Shown: positions 33,721 to 40,659, counted from the first letter of the stretch. The stretch is 64,000 nt of DNA from Noviherbaspirillum autotrophicum (GCF_000818395.1 NZ_JWJG01000028.1:3747561-3811560); one strand, 5' to 3'. Numbers and translations are program-made. The notes: generated by a model from the letters alone, not told the origin.

Positions 33721-33744
33721 AAAGCATCCAATCCCGGATGCTTT
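33721..33744 (+). promoter_or_regulatory. Hairpin in the alpA leader
   Basis: AAAGCATCC and GGATGCTTT (9-bp stem, loop AATCCC) end two bases before the GAAAGG ribosome-binding site of alpA. It could be an attenuator, an operator or a second weak terminator. Confidence 0.5.
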
Positions 33745-33758
33745 TGAAAGGCTTAGGA

Positions 33759-33956
33759 ATGACTACACCGACTATTATCCGACTGCCGCAGGTTAAGTTG
33801 CGCACCGGCCTGTCACGCAGCACAATTTACGCACTCATTAAGGCAGGCCAATTCAGAGCCCCCATTTCTCTTGGTGCGCGCGCCGTGGGTTGGCTGGAAA
33901 GTGATATCGCGGAGTTCATCGAATCCCGCGTTAAGGCTTCACGCAAAGCTGGTTAA
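33759..33956 (+). CDS. alpA: AlpA-family phage-type transcriptional regulator
   Basis: A 65-residue MerR-like single winged-helix protein: MTTPTIIRLPQVKLRTGLSRSTIYALIKAGQFRAPISLGARAVGWLESDIAEFIESR. The helix-turn-helix (LSRSTIYALIKAGQF) and the W-x-x-SDI-x-x-FI end are diagnostic of AlpA, which in P4-like elements activates int/excision or early genes. ATG 33759 follows GAAAGG by seven bases; an upstream ATG at 33738 lies inside the leader hairpin and is unlikely. It is the first gene of the alpA-HTH-ORF-rep cluster. Confidence 0.92.
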   Translation: MTTPTIIRLPQVKLRTGLSRSTIYALIKAGQFRAPISLGARAVGWLESDIAEFIESRVKASRKAG

Positions 33957-33965
33957 GGAGGGGCT

Positions 33966-34274
33966 ATGGACGAAAAAAAAGCCCCCGGCTTTCGTGCGGA
34001 GACCATCGAAAAGAACAATCATAAGCCTAGAGGCAACGACGCCGAAACACAAGTAAATCGCTCGCTAGAAGCGTTACAAGTGTTTTTAAGCATGACTACG
34101 CAAGATATGCGGCTTCATCTCGACGTCATACACTCGGCAGGCCGCATTAAGGAATTGCGCGGTCGTGGTTTCGAAATTCGAGTGCATTGGGAAAACTTCC
34201 CGACGGCATCGGGTAGGATGCATCGAATGGCGCGCTACGTCTACGCCGGGAAGAAAGGCGGTGAATATGAATAG
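33966..34274 (+). CDS. Small winged-helix protein (HTH_39-like)
   Basis: 102 residues. After a polar N-terminus (about 1-35), the segment TTQDMRLHLDVIHSAGRIKELRGRGFEIRVHWENF has the layout of the phage winged-helix family PF14090 (helix, turn, recognition helix ending in ELRxxGxxI). A strong AAGGAGGGG lies just before the ATG, and the gap to alpA is nine bases. It is probably a DNA-binding regulator or replication accessory protein of the element. The family assignment is from pattern alone. Confidence 0.75.
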   Translation: MDEKKAPGFRAETIEKNNHKPRGNDAETQVNRSLEALQVFLSMTTQDMRLHLDVIHSAGRIKELRGRGFEIRVHWENFPTASGRMHRMARYVYAGKKGGEYE

Positions 34275-34410
34275 CGCGCCATGGATGGACGAGTTAAACG
34301 GCCTGCTGATGCGTTTTTCTGGCATGGGTATAGAGGCAGATGTAGGCGCGTTGAATTTATGCGAACTATGGGGGCTCTATTGCTTTCTGCGGCGCATGGC
34401 GGAGGAATAG
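34267..34410 (+). CDS. Tiny element ORF, 47 residues
   Basis: MNSAPWMDELNGLLMRFSGMGIEADVGALNLCELWGLYCFLRRMAEE. It overlaps the upstream gene by 8 bp, has AAAGGCGGTGA about eight bases before its ATG, and ends one base before the next gene's ATG. The packed arrangement supports real translation. The sequence is amphipathic with a possible short helix pair; I recognise no family. Confidence 0.6.
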   Translation: MNSAPWMDELNGLLMRFSGMGIEADVGALNLCELWGLYCFLRRMAEE

Positions 34411-34411
34411 C

Positions 34412-34819
34412 ATGGAGCCGCTCATGCGAAAAAATAAGGCGAAAAAGCAGGAGAGTTCCGGTCGTTTCCTGATGCTGCCCGCCGAAGTGTTTAATAGCCC
34501 CAAGTACCGGAAAATCTCGGCGCGAGCGGTAAAGCTATTGATCGACATTGGATGCCAATATAACGGCAAGAACAATGGTGATTTATGCTGTGCATGGAAA
34601 GTGATGAAAGCGAAAGGCTGGCGATCGGAACAGACCTTGAACAACGCCAAAAAGGAATTGCTCGGAGCTGGATTTATTGCGGAGACTAGGAAAGGGCGTC
34701 GTCCAAATTTATGCAGCCTGTATGGCATAACATGGAAGCACCTGAATCCAAACTCAAAGCTTGACATCCAGCCTTATGCATTTCCTTTCGGTGCTTGGAA
34801 AGTGGACGAAAAACCGTAG
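34412..34819 (+). CDS. Replication-type winged-helix protein
   Basis: 135 residues. The body FLMLPAEVFNSPKYRKISARAVKLLIDIGCQYNGKNNGDLCCAWKVM, followed by SEQTLNNAKKELLGAGFIAETRKGRRPNLCSLYGITWK, has the shape of winged-helix domains in phage replication O-like or plasmid Rep proteins (conserved L-x-x-x-G-N-NG-D/L, then K-x-L-x-x-x-G-x-I). GGAGGA lies five to six bases upstream. Because a hairpin-rich block follows directly, a replication-initiator role is plausible. It could equally be a transcriptional regulator. Confidence 0.65.
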   Translation: MEPLMRKNKAKKQESSGRFLMLPAEVFNSPKYRKISARAVKLLIDIGCQYNGKNNGDLCCAWKVMKAKGWRSEQTLNNAKKELLGAGFIAETRKGRRPNLCSLYGITWKHLNPNSKLDIQPYAFPFGAWKVDEKP

Positions 34820-35220
34820 CGCGAAACATATCCCTTACTACGATTTCTGTGGGAAATCACCACCGCATAGCTGCGATTTTTGAAGTCATTGATTTGCTAT
34901 AGCTACTGGTTTTGTAGCTATGCGGTGAAATTCCGGTGTTCCACTACTACGGTTCTTGTAGTGCTATATAGAAGTTACCATATGCAGGACGGCAGCCCAG
35001 CAATACATGAAAACTCCGCGAAGCAAAGATGATTTTATGCAAGAACGTGATGCACTCATTATTCGCAGATTAATCGTCAAATTGGGCGATTAATAAGGCG
35101 TAGCTTGCATATTTAGAAGGAGTACCTGTTTGTGCGTATCAGTGATCACAGTGCAATATGAAAGCGAGCTCTGAATTGTAATTTGGATCTGCGCCAAGCA
35201 GAAAACGTTGGAGCGCTTAT
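34820..35220. other. Hairpin-rich non-coding block, possible element origin
   Basis: 401 bases between the Rep-like gene and the convergent ATPase gene. It contains a perfect 12-bp inverted repeat (34861-34872 with 34916-34927), a nested 8-bp hairpin (34899-34906 with 34914-34921) sharing its right arm, a 6-bp hairpin (34942-34947 with 34958-34963), an 8-bp inverted repeat (35069-35076 with 35087-35094), and several CTAC/GTAG-containing repeats. A 28-codon ORF (35007-35093) lies within it, without a ribosome-binding site. Origin function is inferred from the repeats and the neighbouring gene. Confidence 0.5.
34861..34927. repeat. Perfect 12-bp inverted repeat with nested hairpin
   Basis: CACCGCATAGCT (34861-34872) and AGCTATGCGGTG (34916-34927). 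Inside, ATAGCTAC (34899-34906) and GTAGCTAT (34914-34921) pair around a 7-base loop, so the two structures are mutually exclusive. Confidence 0.75.
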
Positions 35221-36738
35221 TTAAGCTGGGTCAATATTTAACGTTGCGCGACGTTGCATCAATGCAAGGCGTACTAATGAAGTGTAACGTTGCCACATTG
35301 GGGCTTTCGCAGCGAGTTTCACCAATTTAGCCAATGCAACCGTGCGTGTCTCGCCCGTTAAGTCGATAATTCCAGTTACGAAACCGTGCCGTTCTGGAAC
35401 GTTGTTAACCCCATGAGCAATGTTTAAGAGATCTTGATCCTCTTGATCAAACCCATGCGGCTGCAATGTATGGAGCATTCGATGTAATGTCTGTTCCGGA
35501 GACATGACACCACGGGGCTTAAACGGGCGTATTGCAGCTAATAGTTCTTTTCGCTGCGGAATGCGCGCAGGCTCTGTGCCGGTCAACTCACTGGCAACTT
35601 TGTTGCGCCTTTCCTTCTTAGTCGCTTGATCATCTCCATCCATAATAATCAAAACGTGTTGTAGCGATCGGTTGGCTAACACAATCCCTGCGCCGACCTT
35701 GAATGCATTCGATGCCGCTCCGAAATGTTCGATTTGTACAAATGGGCGGAGCCGCAGTTCAAGTGCGATTTGGCTCACAATTGCTTCGGCTACATCGTCT
35801 TCAACGAAAATGGAAAGCGGTTTTTCTTGAATGCCCGTTATATAGCGAAGTGCTGCCGATGAATAGCCATTCCAGAAAACGGTACGACTTTGAGTTCGAT
35901 GGAGAGTGGTGATTGCGACATTTGCATACATTTTTGCCACGGGCGGAAAATGAGTCGTCATGACAAGCTGCTTGTGCTTCTGCCTGCAATGTTCATCAAG
36001 TATCCCGAGTAGCCGTTGTAAGGCGTCCTGGTGAAGAAAGAGGTCGATCTCATCAATCAAGATCAACGCGTAGTTGGGGGCAGAAAAAACTGCCTCCAAA
36101 ATGCGAAAAACTCGTTGCTCACCAGCGCTCATAGAAAGCGCAGCATACGTTAGCCCATTGGTGGTGACGCCCATAGAACGCCTGCCTGCCCGCTGGTATT
36201 CAACATTATGAAAGGCCGTATAGTCGCGGTTCATCACTTCGCCAGCCTTCACTCGAATTAGGTCGTCGGCCTGCGTATTTCGCACTGCACGGCGATAATG
36301 AACCATTGTGTTGATGTTGACTGACTCAACTTCTGGCACCGATTCGCGAATGGATAAAAGTCGAGTGAATCGCAATGGACGACGCTCATATTTTGGTGTC
36401 CAACGATCGGCTGCCTTTGCATACTCTTGGCTCAGGTCGAAATGCGGGACAGCACCGACTCTTTCTGAATAGTTGACCTCAAACTTGCTTCCGCTCCATA
36501 TTGAATCCGATGTTGGCTTGAAAAACATCGGAAATTTGTAGTTAGGTGATCGATCGTCAAGTGGCCCGTATGCGCATGCTAATGCATGCAGAACAGTGGT
36601 TTTTCCACATCCGTTTGTTCCCATCAATGCCGTAAGTGCCGCATCCGAAAATTTCAGCTCAACGTCTTTGAGGTTTTTTAACAATGACACTTTGAGCGCA
36701 TCAAGCTTTTGCTGCGTAGGGAGAACTGGATTGACCAT
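35221..36738 (-). CDS. ABC-type ATPase with C-terminal TOPRIM domain (OLD-like nuclease)
   Basis: 505 residues. The ATPase half has Walker A GTNGCGKTT (40-48), an ABC signature LSMSAGEQR (201-209), Walker B ALILIDEIDLFLH (224-236) and an H-loop VMTTHF (259-264), as in SMC/Rad50/OLD proteins. It lacks a long coiled coil. A TOPRIM-like domain follows: FVEDDVAEAI with metal-binding Glu313, and LIIMDGDD with Asp367 and Asp369. This architecture is that of OLD-family nucleases, many of which defend against phages or nucleic-acid invasion. No UvrD-like helicase partner (as in Gabija) or second TOPRIM gene (as in PARIS) is adjacent, so it would be a stand-alone type. It is convergent with the element's other genes. 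A retained host-repair role is less likely. Confidence 0.85.
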   Translation of the reverse strand: MVNPVLPTQQKLDALKVSLLKNLKDVELKFSDAALTALMGTNGCGKTTVLHALACAYGPLDDRSPNYKFPMFFKPTSDSIWSGSKFEVNYSERVGAVPHFDLSQEYAKAADRWTPKYERRPLRFTRLLSIRESVPEVESVNINTMVHYRRAVRNTQADDLIRVKAGEVMNRDYTAFHNVEYQRAGRRSMGVTTNGLTYAALSMSAGEQRVFRILEAVFSAPNYALILIDEIDLFLHQDALQRLLGILDEHCRQKHKQLVMTTHFPPVAKMYANVAITTLHRTQSRTVFWNGYSSAALRYITGIQEKPLSIFVEDDVAEAIVSQIALELRLRPFVQIEHFGAASNAFKVGAGIVLANRSLQHVLIIMDGDDQATKKERRNKVASELTGTEPARIPQRKELLAAIRPFKPRGVMSPEQTLHRMLHTLQPHGFDQEDQDLLNIAHGVNNVPERHGFVTGIIDLTGETRTVALAKLVKLAAKAPMWQRYTSLVRLALMQRRATLNIDPA

Positions 36739-37058
36739 TATGTGGTTAATTCAAAAGCGACCGGAAACAGTAATCTGTGTTGATGTAATGCAATGAAAGT
36801 GCATTGTACTTGACCCGGAAAGCGGTAACCTAGTGTGACTTGCTAACATCGCGGGGGAGGGCGAGTAGAAAGTCTACATAGTCGTATATGGAAACCGGCT
36901 GCATATATTCACCTTTTCAATACCGCAAATTCAGGAGTGGGGGGTAAACAAGGCGTCCATTTGACTGCTGGAAGTGCCGGGGTTTGGGGGCATTGTTAGG
37001 GGCACTTAATCAGTGATAAATGTCTAATGATAGGAATGGCGCGGTTTTCCGGAGATGA
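36739..37058. other. Right-end non-coding region of the element
   Basis: 320 bases with no convincing gene. It must hold the promoter of the ATPase gene (near 36739-36850, not resolved) and carries copies of the integrase-type motif TTTGGGGGCAT (36983-36993) and AGGGGCAC (36998-37005), matching those at the left end. Confidence 0.6.
36983..37005. promoter_or_regulatory. Candidate integrase arm-type binding sites, right end
   Basis: TTTGGGGGCAT followed five bases later by AGGGGCAC; the same words flank the integrase start at the left end. Confidence 0.5.
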
Positions 37059-37133
37059 TTCGAGTCCGACCCTTGATCTGAAAAGATCCAAAAACCCGCG
37101 TTAATTCATTGAATTACGCGGGTTTTTTGTTTT
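37059..37133 (+). repeat. Right attachment site region (attR): degenerate tRNA-Ser 3' end plus terminator
   Basis: TTCGAGTCCGACCCTT copies the tRNA T-loop/acceptor with one change. AAAAGATCC and a complete terminator hairpin nearly identical to the one behind the tRNA follow. The stem carries a compensated base-pair change (TAATTCA/TGAATTA here, TAACTCA/TGAGTTA at the left). Confidence 0.75.
37091..37129 (+). terminator. Terminator copy at the right end of the element
   Basis: ACCCGCG-T-TAATTCA-T-TGAATTA-CGCGGGT, then TTTTTTG. Confidence 0.85.
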
Positions 37134-37882
37134 CCGGCATACCTCTTTTTAACGAAAAAGATGTTGTCGATGTTGCCATATCGATGGCGCCACACTCCCG
37201 ACCAATTAAGAAAAAACCTACAAAGTTAAGGTAAATACCTGATAGGAAAAGGACTTTTCCAGAAGTCCACATTTCCTGTGGATAAGTTTGTGGACAAGGC
37301 GCTATTGACAATCCTTAAAGCAAGGAAACATGCGGGTTCCACTAGCTTGCCCACAAAATGGGCAATACAGGCGCCCCTTAAAAATCAATGACTTAGCGCC
37401 GCACTTTGCATAGGGATCAAAAAGGTACGAAGCCGTACCAAAAATATTTCGGCATATTGCGCTTGTGCACAAACTGTACTAGGCGCACTTCGCTTGACAC
37501 TTTCTGACATGTGTCCAAAGCATGCGGGCCCAATTCTTTTCGCTTGCCTTGCCTCTAATAGTGATTTTCGCGTGTCGGAGAACTCCTACGAGGCAGAGCA
37601 AATTGCTGTATGCATATAGGCAACAGTAAAGCGCTGACTCCAATGAGGCAGCACCTGCTTTTCTGGGATGTCCATATCGGCAATGAATGGCCTTGGCTTC
37701 CACTTTCCTACTTGCATCTATTGTTGAAGTGCACAGGAAATTTCTTAGTCGAAATCAATGTAGGCCTTTCATACCAATTCAGAAATGCTGCTATTTTCAA
37801 ACGGAAACATTAATTAGCACTTCAAACATACCGATCCTGCTGACGATGCGGCAACACGCATCGTCCAGTCCACCGGTTGTAA
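37134..37882. other. AT-rich region without credible genes; DnaA-box pair and hairpins
   Basis: About 750 bases. Frames of 60-75 codons exist but lack ribosome-binding sites, family resemblance and codon bias. Structured elements are a palindrome GGAAAAG-GA-CTTTTCC (37245-37260), two DnaA-box-like 9-mers (37277-37297), a 7-bp hairpin TTGCCCA/TGGGCAA (37347-37365), and a minus-strand terminator-like GGTACG/CGTACC hairpin with T5 (37419-37439). It probably represents decayed mobile DNA that truncates the following GGDEF-EAL gene. Confidence 0.6.
37277..37297 (-). other. Two DnaA-box-like 9-mers
   Basis: On the minus strand, TTATCCACA (37277-37285, perfect consensus) and TTGTCCACA (37289-37297, one mismatch), three bases apart. 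Confidence 0.45.
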
Positions 37883-37892
37883 TCAGGGCATA

Positions 37893-38732
37893 ATCTGCTG
37901 CGCAATCAGGAGATCGCGGCCACCTGCAGCATCGGCATCAGCGCCTTTCCGCATGATGCGGACGACCCGCACGCATTGCTGAAAATTGCCGATACAGCAT
38001 GTACCACGCCAAGGAAAGAGGGCGCAACACCTTCGAACGCTATACCCCCGAAATGCACAGCCGCGCCAACGAGCAGCTGCTGATCGAGTCGAACCTGCGG
38101 CGTGCGCTGGAGCGCAATGAATTCCTGCTGCATTACCAACCGCTGCTGGACCTGCGTAGCGGCCGTGTCGTGGGCGCCGAAGCGCTGGTGCGGTGGGGCG
38201 CCATCCGGAGCTGGGTTTGGTCGCGCCTGCGTGCTTCATCCCGCTGGCCGAAGAAACCGGCCTGATCGCGGGTATCGGCGACTGGGTGATACGCACCGCC
38301 TGCCGGCAAGCCAAGGCATGGCATGACGCGGGTTTCAAGGATTTGCAGGTGGCGGTGAATCTGTCGGTGCATCAGCTCACTCGTGTCAATTTCGACGCCG
38401 AAGTGGCTGCCGTGCTGGCCGACGCCGGCCTGCCGCCGCAATACCTGGAGCTGGAAATCACCGAAAGCACGTCGATGAAGCATCCCGAGCGCACGGTCGT
38501 CTTGCTGGCGCGCCTGAAGCAGATGGGCATGTCGATTGCGATCGACGATTTCGGCACCGGCTACTCCAACCTGTCCTATCTGAAGCGATTCCCGGTCGAC
38601 CGCCTCAAGCTGGACCGTGCGTTCGTCTCCGATATCACCAGCAAGCCGGAAGACTCCGAGCTGGCCCGGGCCATCATCGCCATGGCTCGCAGCCTGCACC
38701 TGACCGTGGTGGTCGAAGGCGTCGATGAGGAA
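37893..38732 (+). pseudogene. GGDEF-EAL gene remnant, truncated and frameshifted
   Basis: Begins inside a GGDEF domain (NQEIAATCSIGISAFPHDADD), where the upstream DNA stops resembling the family. A one-base loss near 37999 (expected ...DTAMYHAKERGRNTF) shifts the frame. A second shift near 38195 (expected RWxHPELGLV; two extra bases) shifts it again. The EAL domain continues with CFIPLAEETGLI, NLSVHQL, ELEITEST, IAIDDFGTGYSNLSYLKRFPVDRLKLDR, and breaks off after VVVEGVDEE, before the QGY region. The original was a c-di-GMP turnover protein; this copy cannot be functional. Confidence 0.9.
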
Positions 38733-38876
38733 GTGTATACGCTCGCCGATGCGCAGCACTATTACTTTGCACTGAACAAGAATACCGACGACAGGCTGGT
38801 AGCCAAGCTGCAAGCCGTGCTCGACGAACTCAGGGCGAAAGGCCGGGTGGAGGCGATTGCTGCACGCTATCGTTAG
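38733..38876 (+). pseudogene. C-terminal fragment of a periplasmic solute-binding protein fused to the EAL remnant
   Basis: In frame with the EAL remnant, the last about 45 residues change character: LADAQHYYFALNKNTDDRLVAKLQAVLDELRAKGRVEAIAARYR. This is the typical end of SBP_bac_3-type binding proteins (hYYFALNKNT-x-x-LVxxLQxxLDELxxxG). The rest of that gene is absent, so a deletion joined two unrelated genes. The TAG stop overlaps the TAA of the convergent phasin-like gene. Confidence 0.75.
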
Positions 38877-39355
38877 AGCTTGCGCAGTCGCTTCGCATTG
38901 CCGGTGGCGGCGGCATGGATCGGACGAAGCGCGTGCTGAGCCACTTGGGCGGCCGAATTGCCGAGCTTCGATGCAAGTGTGCCGGAGTTCAGCATGGCCG
39001 TGCGCAGCAGCGCCGCCTGCCGTTGGCCGGACAATGCGAGTGCCGGCTGCATTGCCAGCGCGAACGCGCTGCCCGCGCCGCTGATCAATTGCTTGAGCAC
39101 CATGGTCCCGATCTGCTGGTTGATCGCCATCAGCCGCATTCCGGCGGCGAATGCCGAAGCGGCTGCCGCGTCAATCTTTTCCTGCCCCATCAGGTTGAAT
39201 TCGCGCCGGTCGCGCACGTTGGGCAGGGGGCCGGCGGCGGCGAGACGGGCGCTGCGGTGACGGATGACCTCTGCCGAAGCAACCAGCATTTCGCCGGTTT
39301 TCAGCGCCAGCGCGCTCCAGGCCTGGAATGGATTGAAAAGGGGAATTCGTTGCAC
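38873..39355 (-). CDS. Phasin-like polyhydroxyalkanoate granule-associated protein
   Basis: 160 residues, largely alpha-helical and rich in alanine. The pattern NPFQAWSALALKTGEMLVASAEVIRHRSARLAAAGPLPNVRDRREFNLMGQEKIDAAAASAFAAGMRL matches a betaproteobacterial family annotated as PHA granule phasins (conserved KTGEMLxASAxVIxHR and RDRREFxLMGQEK). It would coat polyhydroxybutyrate granules. No PHA synthase is nearby, so the role rests on resemblance. It is convergent with, and overlaps, the end of the upstream pseudogene. Confidence 0.7.
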   Translation of the reverse strand: MQRIPLFNPFQAWSALALKTGEMLVASAEVIRHRSARLAAAGPLPNVRDRREFNLMGQEKIDAAAASAFAAGMRLMAINQQIGTMVLKQLISGAGSAFALAMQPALALSGQRQAALLRTAMLNSGTLASKLGNSAAQVAQHALRPIHAAATGNAKRLRKL

Positions 39356-39432
39356 GGCGCGTCCTTAGCATGGATGAAAAGGATTGGAGCGCGCGCCGGC
39401 CGCGTAAGTTCGACGGTATTGTTATTAATTTG

Positions 39433-40578
39433 TCAGAACACCAGGCCGCTGCCTTTGCGGAACAGTGCGATATCGACATAGCCCGACAGGCGGTTGCCGC
39501 GACTCGATGCCGCGACGGACAACCCGCCCAAGTCGATATTGCTGCCCTGTACGAGGATGTCCTGCAGCGCGTGCCCGCCGTGCCGCGCTTGCCGGATCGA
39601 GGCCGCCAATGCCTTGGCCGCCGCAAATCCCTCCAGCGTCAGCGACGACACCGCCTCGTCGCGGTACTTCTTCATCATGGTCAGATGCTCGATCTGGAGC
39701 GGCGAAGCACCGGCGCCCGGGTTCGGCACCACCTGCGAAAACACGGTCCATTCCACCGCATGCGCGCCGGCCACTTCGCGCAGCGTGGACAGGTTGATCA
39801 GCGAAGTGCCGGCGACGAAGGTCTGGCCGTCGTGCTTGCGGTATTCCTTCAGGAAGAGCGCGGTGCCGATGGTGTCGGCGATCACCAGCACGAAGCCCGG
39901 CTTGGTCCCGGCAAGGCGGCGCGCTTCCTGCGCAATGCGGACGAGGTCGGTGCCGTCGGGGCCCTGGGAACCGATATGCACGCTGCCGGACAGCTTCACG
40001 TGCCTTTCCTGCATTTCCGCCACCAGGCTGCGGTAGGCTTCCTGGTTCGATGGCGAGTCCTGCAGCACAATGCCGGCATCGGTGATGCCGAGCTTGCTGA
40101 AATGGTCCAGGATGTGGCGGATTTCCTGCTTGTAGCTCGGGCGCCAGAACAGCACGCGCTCGTCGGCGCGGTAGTCGGCCGCCGCCAGCGGCGCAAACAG
40201 GATTTGCCCGCTGCGCTTGAAGGCCGGCGCGTCCAGCACAGCCTGGGTAGCCCGGTCGCCGATGCCGCCCATCAGGTAGTCGACATGATCGCGTTCGATC
40301 AGCTCGGATGCGGCCTTGGCCGACAGTTCCGGCTGGCCGCGGTCGTCGCGCGCGATGAAGGTGATGCGCCGGCCGTTGATGCCGCCGCCGGCATTGATCA
40401 TGTCGAAACAGGTCTTGATACCGGCGACATAATCGCGTCCCAGGCTGCCGTCCGGCCCGGACAGGTCGACCGCCTGTCCGATCACGATGGCGTTGTTGCC
40501 GGCGTCGGCAGCCAGCGGCAGGAATGGCAGCGCGGCGAAGCATGCGGTGGCGAGAAGGCGGGCGAATCGGTTCAGCAT
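39433..40578 (-). CDS. ABC transporter substrate-binding protein, Leu/Ile/Val (Peripla_BP_6) type
   Basis: 381 residues with a signal peptide (MLNRFARLLATACFAALPFLPLAADAG). It has the type I binding fold: IVIGQAVDLSGPDGSLGRDYVAGIKTCFDMINAGGGINGRRITFIARDD is the classic opening, with MGGIGDRAT and WRPSYKQEIRHILDHFSKLGI further on. The frame continues upstream, but ATG 40578 gives the signal peptide. No permease genes adjoin. It follows a chemoreceptor gene on the same strand by 81 bp, so a role in presenting a ligand to that receptor is possible. The ligand is unknown. Confidence 0.88.
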   Translation of the reverse strand: MLNRFARLLATACFAALPFLPLAADAGNNAIVIGQAVDLSGPDGSLGRDYVAGIKTCFDMINAGGGINGRRITFIARDDRGQPELSAKAASELIERDHVDYLMGGIGDRATQAVLDAPAFKRSGQILFAPLAAADYRADERVLFWRPSYKQEIRHILDHFSKLGITDAGIVLQDSPSNQEAYRSLVAEMQERHVKLSGSVHIGSQGPDGTDLVRIAQEARRLAGTKPGFVLVIADTIGTALFLKEYRKHDGQTFVAGTSLINLSTLREVAGAHAVEWTVFSQVVPNPGAGASPLQIEHLTMMKKYRDEAVSSLTLEGFAAAKALAASIRQARHGGHALQDILVQGSNIDLGGLSVAASSRGNRLSGYVDIALFRKGSGLVF

Positions 40579-40659
40579 TGCGTGTGTCGGTGTCAGAATG
40601 AACAAGCCGCGATTCTGGCGGGCGTTTGTGACGGGATGATGAAACGGCATCTTCCGTCC

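Larger units (their letters stand above)
31480..37133. mobile_element. Small integrative element at tRNA-Ser with an OLD-like nuclease as cargo
   Basis: About 5.6 kb bounded by the tRNA-Ser 3' end and its imperfect copy. Gene order: integrase, accessory protein, AlpA-like regulator, winged-helix protein, tiny ORF and Rep-like protein (all plus strand), a hairpin-rich non-coding block, then an ATPase-TOPRIM gene on the minus strand. Base composition drops sharply against the flanks: for example 20 of 60 bases are G or C at 33061-33120, while flanking genes are clearly GC-rich. The plus-strand genes have short gaps or overlaps and strong Shine-Dalgarno sequences, like phage-satellite or P4-type modules. 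No capsid, portal, conjugation or toxin-antitoxin genes are seen. Confidence 0.85.

Noticed and set aside
34820-35220. Retron or CRISPR-type array
   Set aside because: No reverse transcriptase in the element, and the repeats are inverted pairs rather than regularly spaced direct repeats.
36596-36796. 66-codon plus-strand ORF at the 5' end of the ATPase gene
   Set aside because: Overlaps the Walker A region of the opposite gene, with no ribosome-binding site or family resemblance.
37059-37133. A second tRNA gene at the right end of the element
   Set aside because: Only the T-loop/acceptor 16 bases are present; the rest of the tRNA is missing.
37114-37311. 65-codon minus-strand ORF across the right terminator
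   Set aside because: It runs through the att/terminator hairpin and DnaA boxes; no Shine-Dalgarno.
37479-37703. 74-codon minus-strand ORF, and 67-68-codon plus-strand ORFs near 37.6-37.9 kb
   Set aside because: No ribosome-binding site, no codon bias and no recognisable sequence; probably decayed DNA.
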